A DNA stretch of 32,143 bases from JAVVHH01 sp964657565 (GCA_964657565.1 CAZZVQ010000051.1:1-32143), one strand, 5' to 3'; shown: positions 17,463-26,432, counted from the first letter of the stretch. Numbers and translations are program-made. Notes: a model not told the origin generated them from the sequence alone.

Positions 17463-18722
17463 ATGTCCGAGAGTGCGCCGACAGGCGGGACCATCACGAC
17501 CGATTGGGCGCCGCGAGCGCGCTGGAACCTCCTGGTGACGGCCTTCCTGGTCAACGGCTTCGATGCGATCGACTTCATGCTGCTGGCGCTGGCGCTGCCG
17601 CCCATCATCGTCGAATTCCAGCTGAGCTTCGCCGAGGCGGGCTTGCTCGGGACCGCGACGCTGATCGGGGTCGGCATCAGCGGCGTCGTCGTGGGCCGGA
17701 TGGCCGACCTGTATGGGCGCAAGAAAGCGCTGATCGGTTGCATCGTGGTGTTCGCCACCATGACCGCCATGGCTGCCTTGACGGCCACATGGTCGCAGCT
17801 CCTGGTGCTCCGCTTCATTGCAGGATTCGGTCTGGGCGGGGTCTGGAGCGTCTTGACGACCTACATCGCCGAAACGTGGCCCGAGCATCGGCGCGGGCAG
17901 GCGGCGACCTTCGTGATGAGCGCCTGGCCCACCGGGATCATCGTCGCAGCGCTCCTGGTCGGCGCCCTGCTGCCGGTTTACGGCTGGCGCGCAGTGTTCC
18001 TGGCCGGCGGCGCGGGCCTGTTGCTGATCCCATACATCATGCTGACCATCCCGGAATCGCCGAGCTGGACCGCGATCGCCCGCCACGCGGGGCCCGATGC
18101 GGCCAAGGCGCCGCTCTCCGAAATCTTCAGCCCGGCGCTGCGTCGATGGACCATCCTCGGCACAGTGTCCTCGACGCTGGCGCTGATCGCATACTGGGGC
18201 GTGAACACGTGGCTGCCGACCTACCTGATCAAGGAGCGCGGGCTCTCGGCGGGATCGATGGCGCAATTCATCATCTTCCTCAACATCGGCACCATCCTGG
18301 GCTACCAGGCGTTCGGCTGGTTCGCGGACCGGGCCGGCATACGGACGGCGCTGATCGTGTCGTTGCTTGGCGGCGCGATCATGCTCCCGATCTACGCGGC
18401 GTTGCGCGACGCCACGTTGTTGTTCTGGCTGGGCCCGGTGATGGCGTTCTTCTTCGCGTTTCCCGGCCTGATGGGCGCCTACTTCCCCCGTCTCTACCCG
18501 GCGCGAGTGCGGAGCCTGGGCGCCGGGTTCTGCTTCAACATCGGCCGCGGCATGTCCGCCTTCGCGCCGTTCGCCCTGGGCGGGCTCGCCAGCGTCTGGG
18601 GGCTGTCGACCATGATCGCGGTGTGCGGCGCCGGCTTCCTGTGCGCGGCGGGCGCCATGGCCTTGCTGCCCAGCCTTGAAGGACGCCGGGCCGTCCCGAC
18701 GCTGGCGGCCGCCGCGGAGTAA
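17463..18722 (+). CDS. MFS transporter, aromatic acid:H+ symporter type
   Basis: This 419-residue protein has about twelve transmembrane segments. The N-terminal pattern WNLLVTAFLVNGFDAIDFMLLALALP places an aspartate in helix 1, as in the aromatic acid/H+ symporter (AAHS, PcaK/BenK) subfamily. The loop between helices 2 and 3 reads GRMADLYGRKKAL, the canonical MFS motif, and the 8-9 loop reads GWFADRAGIRTALI. It would import an aromatic or related carboxylate for the adjacent degradation genes, though the exact substrate is unknown. A GGGAAG ribosome binding site precedes the ATG. The gene is divergent from lysR and converges on the fumarylacetoacetate hydrolase-family gene. Confidence 0.9.
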   Translation: MSESAPTGGTITTDWAPRARWNLLVTAFLVNGFDAIDFMLLALALPPIIVEFQLSFAEAGLLGTATLIGVGISGVVVGRMADLYGRKKALIGCIVVFATMTAMAALTATWSQLLVLRFIAGFGLGGVWSVLTTYIAETWPEHRRGQAATFVMSAWPTGIIVAALLVGALLPVYGWRAVFLAGGAGLLLIPYIMLTIPESPSWTAIARHAGPDAAKAPLSEIFSPALRRWTILGTVSSTLALIAYWGVNTWLPTYLIKERGLSAGSMAQFIIFLNIGTILGYQAFGWFADRAGIRTALIVSLLGGAIMLPIYAALRDATLLFWLGPVMAFFFAFPGLMGAYFPRLYPARVRSLGAGFCFNIGRGMSAFAPFALGGLASVWGLSTMIAVCGAGFLCAAGAMALLPSLEGRRAVPTLAAAAE

Positions 18723-18743
18723 GCGGCCCGCGGCGGGTCTCGG

Positions 18744-19700
18744 TCAGGCGGCGGCTACGACGTTGCGCTGCCGACCGAGGCCCTCGACCTCGCACTCCAC
18801 GATATCGCCGGCGCGCAGGTAGTTGCCTTCCCCCTGCCCCACCCCGGCGACGGTGCCGGTGCAGAAGGTGTCGCCAGGCTCGAGCGTCATGAGCTCGGAC
18901 GCGTGCTCGATCTGCTCCTCCGGCGAGAAGATCATGTCGCCGGCCAGCCCGTCCTGCCGCATCTCGCCGTTGACGTAGAGCCGGATCTTCAAGGCGGCAT
19001 AATCGGGCACGAACTGGCGGGGAACGAAGAAAGGCCCGGTCGGTGCGAAGCTGTCCCAGGATTTGGAGCTCATCCAGTCGGTCTTGAAGTTGGGCCGGTC
19101 CTTTCGGAACAGCCGGCTGCGGCACGACACGTCGTTGGTCGTCATGTAGCCAGCGACATGCTCCAAGGCCCGCCCCGCCGTCACCCGGCGGGCCCGGGCC
19201 CCGATCACGACCGCAAGCTCGGCCTCCCAGTCGATCTCCGCGCCGTCGAACGGCAACACGATGGGGTCGAACGCCCCAGTCAGTGCGCTCGGCGCCTTGA
19301 AGAACAGGTAGGGATCGGAGTTCGCCTTGTCGCCCTTGTAGACCGCCTCAGGCGGCGTCCCGCCGCTGGCCGCGTATTTCGCCATCTCGGCCAGGTGGCC
19401 GCTGTAGTTGGCGGCGGCATTCATGATCTTGGACGGGCGCGGGATGGGGGGCAGCACGCGCAAGGCCCGCAGCTCCTGGCCCGGCGCGCCATCACGGACA
19501 ACCGCGGCGGCCACGGCCTGGAGCGTGTCGAAATGGCGGGGCCAGTCCTCCAGAAGATCGATCAACGCATGGCCGGGCAGCGGAACGCCGGCCTGCGCGG
19601 CGGCCTCCGGCAGGGACGTCACGCGGCCGTCCAGCACCAGGCCGACGAACGGGCGTGCGCCGGCGGCGAAGGTGCCGAGCGCGAAGGTTGGTTCGGTCAT
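18744..19700 (-). CDS. Fumarylacetoacetate hydrolase-family protein
   Basis: This protein of about 318 residues starts at an ATG at 19700 with a CCGGAG ribosome binding site; an in-frame TTG lies three codons upstream. It matches the FAH superfamily (hydrolases, hydratases and decarboxylases acting on C-C bonds of oxo-acids). The metal-binding acidic residues are visible in IDWEAELAVVIG (Glu159, Glu161) and TTNDVSCR (Asp190), with NYSGH near 99-102 and the C-terminal FCTGTVAGVGQGEGNYLRAGD segment. In such pathways the enzyme hydrolyses or decarboxylates a ring-cleavage product. It is the last gene of the minus-strand catabolic operon, 16 bases after the dioxygenase gene. The exact reaction is not assignable. 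Confidence 0.9.
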   Translation of the reverse strand: MTEPTFALGTFAAGARPFVGLVLDGRVTSLPEAAAQAGVPLPGHALIDLLEDWPRHFDTLQAVAAAVVRDGAPGQELRALRVLPPIPRPSKIMNAAANYSGHLAEMAKYAASGGTPPEAVYKGDKANSDPYLFFKAPSALTGAFDPIVLPFDGAEIDWEAELAVVIGARARRVTAGRALEHVAGYMTTNDVSCRSRLFRKDRPNFKTDWMSSKSWDSFAPTGPFFVPRQFVPDYAALKIRLYVNGEMRQDGLAGDMIFSPEEQIEHASELMTLEPGDTFCTGTVAGVGQGEGNYLRAGDIVECEVEGLGRQRNVVAAA

Positions 19701-19716
19701 GCTGGTCAACTCCGGG

Positions 19717-20604
19717 TCAAACCAGGAAGCTCGCCGGCGGCTGGCCGCCCCAGAGCGCGTTGGCGGCCTTGATGTCGGTCCAGACCATGGGCTTCTGTGG
19801 GAAATGCTCGTGCGTCGGGCGCGGCTCGAACCATCCCAGGCGGTCGTCGACCACGCGATCGAGCTCGCAGAACAGCTCGACGATCTGCTCGTCGGGGTTT
19901 CGGTGATAGGTGGCGATGTTGTGGCCGGGGCCGTGGCGCACCGGGCCCCAGATGATCTCCTTACCGGCCAGGCCCAGCAGGTCGCTACTGTCCTTGATGG
20001 CGGCGAAGTCCATCACCTCGAAGGCGACATGGTGCATCTTGGTCTTCTGGCCCTGCACGAAGTTGACGGTGTGGTGGTCCGGGCCGCAGCGCATGAAGGC
20101 GAAGAAGTCGCCGATCCAGTCGCTGATGACCATGCCCAGCGCCTGCTCGTAGAACGCGATCGTCTTGTGCAGGTCCCGCACGTTGCTGGCGACGTGGCCG
20201 AGCTTCACCGGGTTGATGCCGGCCCCGGTCGGCCGGTGCGGCTGCGGCACATGCTCGGCGAAGACGTCGATCCCGAGGCCCTCGGGATCAGCAAGGCTCA
20301 CCTGCTCGGCGATACCGGGGCGCGCATCATGCCGATGCTCGTGCGCCAGGCCCAAGGTGCCGAGCGAGGCGCGGAAGCCTGCCATGTCCAGCGCGTCGGA
20401 CAGCTGCATGCCGAGCCGGGCGCAGCGCGGCGCGTCGCCCCGCCGCAGCGCGACGGTGTGATGGTCGATCGTGGCGCTGAGGTAGGCCGCGTCCGGCGTC
20501 CGCTCCACCAGCCGCAAGCCCATGACATTGGCGTAGTAATCGACCTGGCGGTCGATGTCCGGCGTCTCGAACTCGACATAGGCGAGGCGTGCGACTTTGC
20601 GCAT
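19717..20604 (-). CDS. VOC-family extradiol ring-cleavage dioxygenase
   Basis: This protein of about 295 residues has two repeated vicinal-oxygen-chelate modules, as in type I extradiol catechol dioxygenases. The metal ligands of such enzymes are matched by His137 (LGHVASNV), His192 (MHHVAFEV) and Glu243 (IVELFCEL), so it should bind Fe(II) and cleave a catechol-like ring next to the hydroxyls. The ATG at 20604 has a GGAG ribosome binding site; an upstream in-frame extension lacks family character. It lies 19 bases after the amidohydrolase gene and 16 before the FAH-family gene in one operon. The native substrate is unknown. Confidence 0.87.
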   Translation of the reverse strand: MRKVARLAYVEFETPDIDRQVDYYANVMGLRLVERTPDAAYLSATIDHHTVALRRGDAPRCARLGMQLSDALDMAGFRASLGTLGLAHEHRHDARPGIAEQVSLADPEGLGIDVFAEHVPQPHRPTGAGINPVKLGHVASNVRDLHKTIAFYEQALGMVISDWIGDFFAFMRCGPDHHTVNFVQGQKTKMHHVAFEVMDFAAIKDSSDLLGLAGKEIIWGPVRHGPGHNIATYHRNPDEQIVELFCELDRVVDDRLGWFEPRPTHEHFPQKPMVWTDIKAANALWGGQPPASFLV

Positions 20605-20623
20605 CTTCTGTCTCCGTGAAGGG

Positions 20624-21625
20624 TCAGGTGATCCCGAACAGCGCACGGGCGTTGCCGTCGAAAATCAGCGCCCGCTCCGCCGGCGTGATGTCGAGGGCTT
20701 CGACCGCCGCGATCGTGCCGCGGATCAGGCCGCGGCCGCCCTGGCTGTCGAACGGCGCGTCCGTCGCGAACAGGCTGTGGCCGGTGCCGAAGAAGTCATG
20801 GCCGCACCGGGTCGCTGCGGCCGAGCCGTTCAGCGCCGTGTCGGCGTAGAGCATGCGATAATAGTCCAGCGGCTGCCGCTGCAGCCCGGCGCGTTCGCCG
20901 GCCGGGTTGTGGCCCGGCGATCCGTGGAAGATCTGGCTGAACCCGAGGCCGATCTTCTCGGCGAAATACGGGATCATGCCGCCCATGTGGTGGGTGATGA
21001 TCTTCAACGTCGGCAACCGGTCCAGCAGGCCGCTATAGATCAGCCGGGTGACGCAGGCGCTGGTCTCGTAGGGCCATCCGAAGGTGAACCAGATCTCGTT
21101 CTCCGACAGAGCTTCGCCGGGGTAGTCTGCGTGGGTCGCCGGGCGCATCGGATGGATCCACACCGGGCGGTCATGCGCCACCATCGTCTCGAACAGCGGG
21201 ACGTATTCCGGCGCGCTGAGCGGCTTGCCCGCCACGTTCGTGAACACCTGGACGCCGCAGGCGCCAAGCTGCGTCATCGCGCGCTCCGCCTCGGCCACGC
21301 ACCCGCCCGGGTTGTTCATCGGCATGGAAGCGACGAAGCCGGCGAACCGGTCCGGACGCGTGGCGCAGAACGCGGCCATCTCGTCGTTGACGAAGCGGGC
21401 GAGGTCGGGGCTCGCCTCCGGCCCGGCGACCAGCTCCAGCGGCGGGTTGGCGAGCGACAGCACCTGGCGGTAGTCCGGGAACTCCTCGACCAGCGCCAGA
21501 TGCTTGTCGCGGTCCCATAGCTCCGGCAGCGTCTTGAAGGCGTTGAGCGACGGGTTGCCGGGCGAAAGCGCCAGCAACCGCTCATAGATGCGGGCCGGCA
21601 TGACATGGCAAAAGGCGTCGATCAT
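20624..21625 (-). CDS. Amidohydrolase-family protein, ACMSD-like decarboxylase or hydrolase
   Basis: This 333-residue TIM-barrel metal-dependent hydrolase belongs to the amidohydrolase-2 family, which includes ACMSD and gamma-resorcylate decarboxylase. Visible ligand motifs are WIHPM (His158), KIITHHMGG (His212/213) and ATDAPFD (Asp289). The N-terminal HxH motif is altered: the sequence is MIDAFCHVMP, with phenylalanine at position 5 where the first histidine is expected and His7 kept. The enzyme could decarboxylate an aromatic acid or hydrolyse a ring product. Its start overlaps the dienelactone hydrolase stop (ATGA). A longer in-frame reading upstream lies inside that gene and is rejected. 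Confidence 0.88.
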   Translation of the reverse strand: MIDAFCHVMPARIYERLLALSPGNPSLNAFKTLPELWDRDKHLALVEEFPDYRQVLSLANPPLELVAGPEASPDLARFVNDEMAAFCATRPDRFAGFVASMPMNNPGGCVAEAERAMTQLGACGVQVFTNVAGKPLSAPEYVPLFETMVAHDRPVWIHPMRPATHADYPGEALSENEIWFTFGWPYETSACVTRLIYSGLLDRLPTLKIITHHMGGMIPYFAEKIGLGFSQIFHGSPGHNPAGERAGLQRQPLDYYRMLYADTALNGSAAATRCGHDFFGTGHSLFATDAPFDSQGGRGLIRGTIAAVEALDITPAERALIFDGNARALFGIT

Positions 21626-22350
21626 GGGACCAGGTGCTTCTGGAAAAAATCGATCGAGAGGGCCAAAGCGCGGTCCGATTCGGGCTTGCTGTAGGTGCGT
21701 CCGCCGTGGCGGGCGAAGGCGTGGTCGGCGCCGGGGTATTTGTGGATGGTCACCAGCGGGTTGGGCGACAGCTTGCGCTCCAGCAGGTCGTTGACCTCGG
21801 CCTGCACCCAGCGGTCCTTCATCGCCATGTGCAGCACGAACGGGCGATGCAGGTTGCCGACCTCGCGGATGTTGTGCTCGATGTAGGTGCCGTAATAGGC
21901 GACCGCGCAGTCGATGTCGGTGCGGCAGCACATGAGATAGCAGAGCTTGCCGCCGAGGCAATAGCCGACCGCGCCGACCCGGCCGTTGCAATCCGGCAGC
22001 GTCTTCAGGAAGGCGGCGGTGTCTTCCATGTCGAGCACGCACTGGTCGTAATCGAACTCGTAATACAGTTCGAAGGCCCGGCGCACGTCCTCGGGGTCCG
22101 CGTCCGAAAGCTGCACGCCGGGTTCCTGGCGGAAGAAGACGTCCGGCACCAGGCAGACGAAACCGGCCTCGGCGAATTCCTGCGCATGGTGGCGCATGGT
22201 GGCGTTGACGCCCCAGATCTCCATGATCGCGATCACGGCGCCTGCGGGCGGTCCGTCCGGGATCGCCAGCCAGCACGGCATGATGCTGCCGTCACGCATG
22301 CGGACGTCGACGCTTCGGGTGGAAATGGCGTGTGTGGCCGTGTTCGACAT
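21622..22350 (-). CDS. Dienelactone hydrolase-family protein
   Basis: This 242-residue alpha/beta hydrolase matches the dienelactone hydrolase (carboxymethylenebutenolidase) family. The catalytic triad is visible as Cys131 in GAVGYCLGGKL, Asp179 in MKDRW and His210 in GADHAF, with the conserved glutamate in IMEIWG (Glu44). Family members hydrolyse lactones formed during aromatic ring breakdown. The ATG at 22350 overlaps the CoA-transferase stop by one base, and the stop overlaps the next start by ATGA. Upstream in-frame sequence is a shadow of the CoA-transferase gene. Substrate unknown. Confidence 0.92.
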   Translation of the reverse strand: MSNTATHAISTRSVDVRMRDGSIMPCWLAIPDGPPAGAVIAIMEIWGVNATMRHHAQEFAEAGFVCLVPDVFFRQEPGVQLSDADPEDVRRAFELYYEFDYDQCVLDMEDTAAFLKTLPDCNGRVGAVGYCLGGKLCYLMCCRTDIDCAVAYYGTYIEHNIREVGNLHRPFVLHMAMKDRWVQAEVNDLLERKLSPNPLVTIHKYPGADHAFARHGGRTYSKPESDRALALSIDFFQKHLVP

Positions 22351-23558
22351 CAGATGATCCCCTCTGTGGTGAGCGTGTCGATCTCGTCGTCCCGCAGGCC
22401 CAGCCGGCCCGTCAGCACGGTTCGGGTGTCGGCGCCGAGCAAAGGCGGCGCGGTGCGGTACTCGATGGGCGTGCCGGACATGCGGATCGGGTTGGCGACC
22501 AGTTTCGCATCGACGCCGCTGCCGTGCGGCATCCGCATCTCGAGCCCGCGCGCCACCACGTGCGGGTCGGCGAACACGTCGGCCAGCGTGTTGATGGGGC
22601 CGCAGGGCACGCCGACGGCCTCCAGTGCGGCGATCCACTCGGCCGTGCTGCGCGCAACCGACACGGCGCTGAATGCGGCGACGAAGGCGTCGCGGTTCGC
22701 CACGCGGGCGGCGTTGGTGGCGAAGCGGGGGTCGGCCGACCACTCGGGGTGCCCGGCTTCGGCGCAGAGCCGGACGAACTGCCCGTCATTGCCGACCGCG
22801 ATGATCATGTCGCCGTCGCGGGTCGGGAAGTCCTGGTAGGGCACGATGTTGGGATGCGCGTTGCCCATCCGCACGGGGGCGATGCCGGAGGTCAAGTAGT
22901 TCATGGTCTGGTTCGCCAGGCTGGCGACCTGCACGTCGAGGAGCGCCAGGTCGATGTGCTGGCCAACGCCCGTGCTCTCGCGATGCGCCACCGCGGCGAG
23001 AATGGCGTTGCTGGCATACAGGCCGGTCAGCACGTCGGTCAGCGCCACGCCCACCTTCTGCGGTCCGGCGCCCGGCTCGCTCTCGCTGCGGCCCGTGACG
23101 CTCATCAGGCCGCCCATGCCCTGGATCAGGAAATCGTAGCCCGCGCGCCCGGCATACGGCCCGGTCTGGCCAAATCCGGTGATCGAGCAATAGATCAGCC
23201 GCGGGTTGACCGTCTGCAGCGATGGCCAGTCGAGGCCATACTGCGCGAGGCCGCCGACCTTGAAGTTCTCGATCAAGATGTCCGATTTTTCGACCAGCCG
23301 GCGCACCAGCGCCTGCCCGGCAGGTTTGGTGAAGTCGATGGTGACGGAGCGCTTGTTCCGGTTTGCGCACAGGAAGTAGGCCGCATCGCCTCCTTCGGTC
23401 AGGTAGGGCGGGCCCCAGCCGCGCGTGTCGTCGCCGACCCCTGGCCGTTCGATCTTGGTCACATCCGCGCCGAGGTCGCCGAGGAGTTGGCCCGCCCATG
23501 GGCCGGCCAGGATGCGCGACATGTCGAGCACCTTCAGATGTGACAAGGCTCCAGTCAC
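22350..23558 (-). CDS. Class III (CaiB/BaiF) CoA-transferase
   Basis: This 402-residue protein is a family III CoA-transferase. Family features are VLDMSRILAGPWAGQLLGDLGADVTKIERP at the N-terminus, NRNKRSVTIDF, and GVALTDVLTGLYA with the catalytic Asp175 that forms the acyl-aspartate intermediate. I chose the GTG at 23558, which has a GGGGAG ribosome binding site eight bases upstream; the longer open frame starting at 23657 has no homology. It is first in the minus-strand operon and would activate an organic acid as a CoA thioester. The donor and acceptor cannot be told from sequence. It diverges from the second MFS gene. Confidence 0.93.
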   Translation of the reverse strand: MTGALSHLKVLDMSRILAGPWAGQLLGDLGADVTKIERPGVGDDTRGWGPPYLTEGGDAAYFLCANRNKRSVTIDFTKPAGQALVRRLVEKSDILIENFKVGGLAQYGLDWPSLQTVNPRLIYCSITGFGQTGPYAGRAGYDFLIQGMGGLMSVTGRSESEPGAGPQKVGVALTDVLTGLYASNAILAAVAHRESTGVGQHIDLALLDVQVASLANQTMNYLTSGIAPVRMGNAHPNIVPYQDFPTRDGDMIIAVGNDGQFVRLCAEAGHPEWSADPRFATNAARVANRDAFVAAFSAVSVARSTAEWIAALEAVGVPCGPINTLADVFADPHVVARGLEMRMPHGSGVDAKLVANPIRMSGTPIEYRTAPPLLGADTRTVLTGRLGLRDDEIDTLTTEGII

Positions 23559-23648
23559 GACGATCGCTCCCCTGCGGCGGCCTCGTTGCCCCCGTCTGGC
23601 GTCCAACCTAGGTTGTTGAGGAACGCAGGTAAAATGCACGTCTTCGAT

Positions 23649-23664
23649 CCCCTCCATAGAGGGG
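23649..23664. promoter_or_regulatory. Inverted repeat in divergent promoter region
   Basis: CCCCTC-CATA-GAGGGG is a perfect 6-base inverted repeat in the 203-base region between the divergent CoA-transferase and MFS genes. Its placement suits an operator shared by both promoters, perhaps for the nearby LuxR-type or LysR regulator. There is no T-run, so it is not a typical terminator. Function is inferred from position only. Confidence 0.4.
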
Positions 23665-23761
23665 GCGCATCGGCGTGAAGGCGCGATTGCTCAGCGCGCG
23701 CGGATGGTGCAGAGGCAAGCAAAGGGCGCTTACGTCGACGTCCCGGCAAGGAGGAGCGGGA

Positions 23762-25102
23762 ATGCAGACACCAGCCGCCGGACGCTTGAGGGGTTTGGAC
23801 TCCGGGGCGAGCGCCATGGACCCGGGCGGCCCCCCGGACGGCGTAATCGCCGCCGCGGTGCGCCACACCGGTCGGCGGCTCGTATGGTTCCTGGTCCTGC
23901 TTTATGCGCTCGCCGTTCTCGACCGCATCAACGTGGGCTTCGCGGCCGTTACGATGAACCGCACGCTGGGGTTGACGCCCAGCATGTTCGGTTTCGGCGC
24001 CAGCATGTTCCTGGTCGGCTATCTCGCATTGGAGCTTCCGAGCAACCTGATGCTCGTGCGGTATGGCCCGCGGCGTTGGCTGGCCAGGATTGCCATCACC
24101 TGGGGCATCGCCACCTGCCTCATGGCGTTGGTGCAGGGGCCGGAATCGTTCTACGCGATGCGCTTCGTCGTCGGCGCGGCGGAGGCAGGGTGCCTGCCCG
24201 GCATCCTCTTCTTCCTCACCCGATTTTTCCCGCAGGCGTACCGGGCGCGGTTCAACGCGCTGTTCCTGATGTCGATCCCGTTGACCAACGCATGCTCGGC
24301 CCCGGTGTCCACCGCCATCATGTCGCTCGACGGCGCCGCCGGGCTGGCCGGATGGCAATGGCTGTTCATCGTCGAGGGCCTCGCATCGGCGGTGGTAGGG
24401 GTCTTGGCGCTCGGGTTCCTGGTGGATCGCCCGGCGGATGCCACGTGGTTACCGCTCGCGCAGCGGCACGCGTTGCAGCACCAACTGGATCGCGAGCGAG
24501 ACGCGGTGGTCAGCGGACCGGGCAGGCATGCCTGGTGGCGGTCCCTCCTCAGTCCGACCGTGGTGCTGCTGTCGTTCTCCTATATCGGCATCAATCTTCA
24601 GCTCAACACGGCCGCATTCTGGTTTCCGCAGGTGTTCCACCACCTTTTCACGTCGCCGCTAGCGGTGGCGGTTGCGACGTCTACGCCGTTCCTGGCAGGC
24701 GCGGTCGCAATGTATGCCTGGGGCCGGCAGTCCGACCGGTCGGGGCGGCGGGTCGCCAACATCGTGGTCGCGGTCGTGGTCTCGGCGGCGGGATGGGCTG
24801 CAGCCGGGCTGACGGATTCGGCGGCGGTGATGATCATCGCGCTGTCGGTCGCCATGGCCGGCGGCTTTTCCGCGATGACCATCTTTTGGACCCTGCCGCC
24901 GCGCCTCCTGACGGGATCGGCTTCGGCGGCGGGGATCGCGATGATATCGGCGATTGGCACGCTCGGCAGCGCAGGAGCCGCGACGATCGTCGGCGTGTTG
25001 CGGCAGGGCAGCGCCGACTTCGGCAGCAGTTTCCTGTTCGTGGCCGCCGTCATCCTGGTGTGTCCGGCGATCCTGCTCGCGTTGAGATCCCGACTGGCCT
25101 GA
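23762..25102 (+). CDS. MFS transporter, anion:cation symporter (phthalate permease-like)
   Basis: This 446-residue protein has about twelve membrane helices. It resembles the ACS family of MFS symporters that carry organic anions such as phthalate or tartrate: VLDRINVGFAAVTMNRTLGLTPSMFGFGASMFLVGYLALELPSNLML is the classic helix 1-2 pattern, followed by the RFVVGAAEAGCLPGILFFLTRFFP segment. The ATG at 23762 is preceded by a strong AAGGAGG site, so the longer upstream reading from 23675 is not used. It diverges from the CoA-transferase operon and probably imports that pathway's substrate. The gene converges on the LuxR-type gene. Confidence 0.92.
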   Translation: MQTPAAGRLRGLDSGASAMDPGGPPDGVIAAAVRHTGRRLVWFLVLLYALAVLDRINVGFAAVTMNRTLGLTPSMFGFGASMFLVGYLALELPSNLMLVRYGPRRWLARIAITWGIATCLMALVQGPESFYAMRFVVGAAEAGCLPGILFFLTRFFPQAYRARFNALFLMSIPLTNACSAPVSTAIMSLDGAAGLAGWQWLFIVEGLASAVVGVLALGFLVDRPADATWLPLAQRHALQHQLDRERDAVVSGPGRHAWWRSLLSPTVVLLSFSYIGINLQLNTAAFWFPQVFHHLFTSPLAVAVATSTPFLAGAVAMYAWGRQSDRSGRRVANIVVAVVVSAAGWAAAGLTDSAAVMIIALSVAMAGGFSAMTIFWTLPPRLLTGSASAAGIAMISAIGTLGSAGAATIVGVLRQGSADFGSSFLFVAAVILVCPAILLALRSRLA

Positions 25103-25112
25103 GCGGGTTATC

Positions 25113-25138
25113 CAGCACGCGGTCTGGCTGTCGTGCTG
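25113..25138. terminator. Hairpin after MFS gene, possible terminator
   Basis: CAGCACG and CGTGCTG form a perfect 7-base stem around a 12-base loop, 11 bases after the MFS stop, in the 187-base stretch before the convergent LuxR-type gene. There is no following T-run, so it would be an atypical terminator. The rest of the stretch (25139-25289) shows nothing I can support. Confidence 0.3.
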
Positions 25139-25289
25139 CTTCGGCCTTGCGCGATCTCGCCGGAGTTGCTGGTCGAGCGTGAACTAGACGCCGGCTCCGG
25201 GCAGTTCGATATCCTCATCCGGCAACCTGACAAGGCCTGCCCGGAAGTCTTTCCGCACCCTGTATATTAGTCCAAGCGCGGGCAAGACC

Positions 25290-26432
25290 CTACTCGAACG
25301 ACTGATGCTCCGGAAGCCGGGGGAGCTCAAGCAGGCGGGGTAGCAGTTCGGTTTGGCGCGATGTCCCCGTTTTGCCCATCAACCGCGCGAGATGCGTACG
25401 GATCGTGGCCACGCTGCGCCCTTGGCTGGCAGCGACTTCCGACGGACTTAGACCCGAAAGCAGCATAGCCGCCAGTTTTGCTTCTGCGTCAGTCAGACCA
25501 AAGACCCGGCTGATCGGCTGCAGCGCGCGCTCCGTCAGCGCGAGTTGTGAGCGGCTGAAGCAGACGATGGCGGCGGGCGGACCCGCTTGCGACCAGTCGG
25601 CGGCCCATTGAATCGGAACGGTCAATGCCATGAGGGGCCGGCCGTTGGGACGTGGGAGGGCGACCGCACCGGCGCGCGCCTTTTCGCGCCGCGTCGCGCG
25701 ATGCAGCATGGCCGTGAACTGGCGCGTGGCCGACACGGTTGCGGCATGTAGTTGACGGTTGCTGCATCGGACTGCGTCGGCTTGCTGGAACAACGCGTGC
25801 GCGGCGGGGTTGGCATGGACAAGTTTTGACGCGCCGTCCACGAGAACGACGCCGTGATCGAGGATGTCCAAGGCGGCTAGACCCGCTTGCGCGAGCAGTT
25901 CCGTGCGTCCTAAGCGCCGGCGCACCTCGGCGGCCCGTTGCAGATGCGGCATCAGCATCCGGCCGAGCGCGATCTCGTTGGCCGTGAACGATCCGACGGA
26001 GAAGGAGCGGATCAACGAAACATCCTCGATGCCCGCCGGATCGGACCATATCTCGAAGCGCATGCCTTCGTGCAGGTCGCGGCGGTCGAGATAGTCGGTG
26101 AACATGTCGCTGCGCTGCAGCTCCACGCGTGACAGGAACTGCCACGTCGCGCGGACGTCGCCGGCACTGGTGACCGGCGCTTTCAGCGCCCAGGGATTGC
26201 GCGAGGACCAGGTGGCGACCATGCCGTCCTGGTAGTCGGCCCGGTCCAGTCCGAAGACGGTGCCGGTGGCGCTAGACCCGTCGTGGCCACGGCTGAAGCT
26301 ATCCGCGAAATGGGCGTCAAACAGCCCGGCCATTCCGCGCAGTAAGTCGTTCGAACGGGACGGTGCGATGGCGCAGGCGTAGATGAGGTCGATCACACGG
26401 CCAATGTCATCGGGGAGGACGTCTCGTCTCAT
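25290..26432 (-). CDS. LuxR-type transcriptional regulator
   Basis: This protein of about 380 residues ends in a LuxR/NarL-type helix-turn-helix (about residues 315-370: LTDAEAKLAAMLLSGLSPSEVAASQGRSVATIRTHLARLMGKTGTSRQTELL). The N-terminal 200 residues are an unrecognised sensor-like region, followed by a PAS-like segment (ALDILDHGVVLVDGASKLVHANPAAHALF). No receiver domain is present. I use the ATG at 26432; a GTG at 26450 in the same frame is the alternative, and neither has a strong ribosome binding site. It converges with the MFS gene and may control the catabolic genes, which is inference from position. Confidence 0.85.
   Translation of the reverse strand: MRRDVLPDDIGRVIDLIYACAIAPSRSNDLLRGMAGLFDAHFADSFSRGHDGSSATGTVFGLDRADYQDGMVATWSSRNPWALKAPVTSAGDVRATWQFLSRVELQRSDMFTDYLDRRDLHEGMRFEIWSDPAGIEDVSLIRSFSVGSFTANEIALGRMLMPHLQRAAEVRRRLGRTELLAQAGLAALDILDHGVVLVDGASKLVHANPAAHALFQQADAVRCSNRQLHAATVSATRQFTAMLHRATRREKARAGAVALPRPNGRPLMALTVPIQWAADWSQAGPPAAIVCFSRSQLALTERALQPISRVFGLTDAEAKLAAMLLSGLSPSEVAASQGRSVATIRTHLARLMGKTGTSRQTELLPRLLELPRLPEHQSFE

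Noticed and set aside
21634..22839. 401-codon plus-strand open frame
   Set aside because: Opposite the dienelactone hydrolase and CoA-transferase genes, whose catalytic residues are intact.
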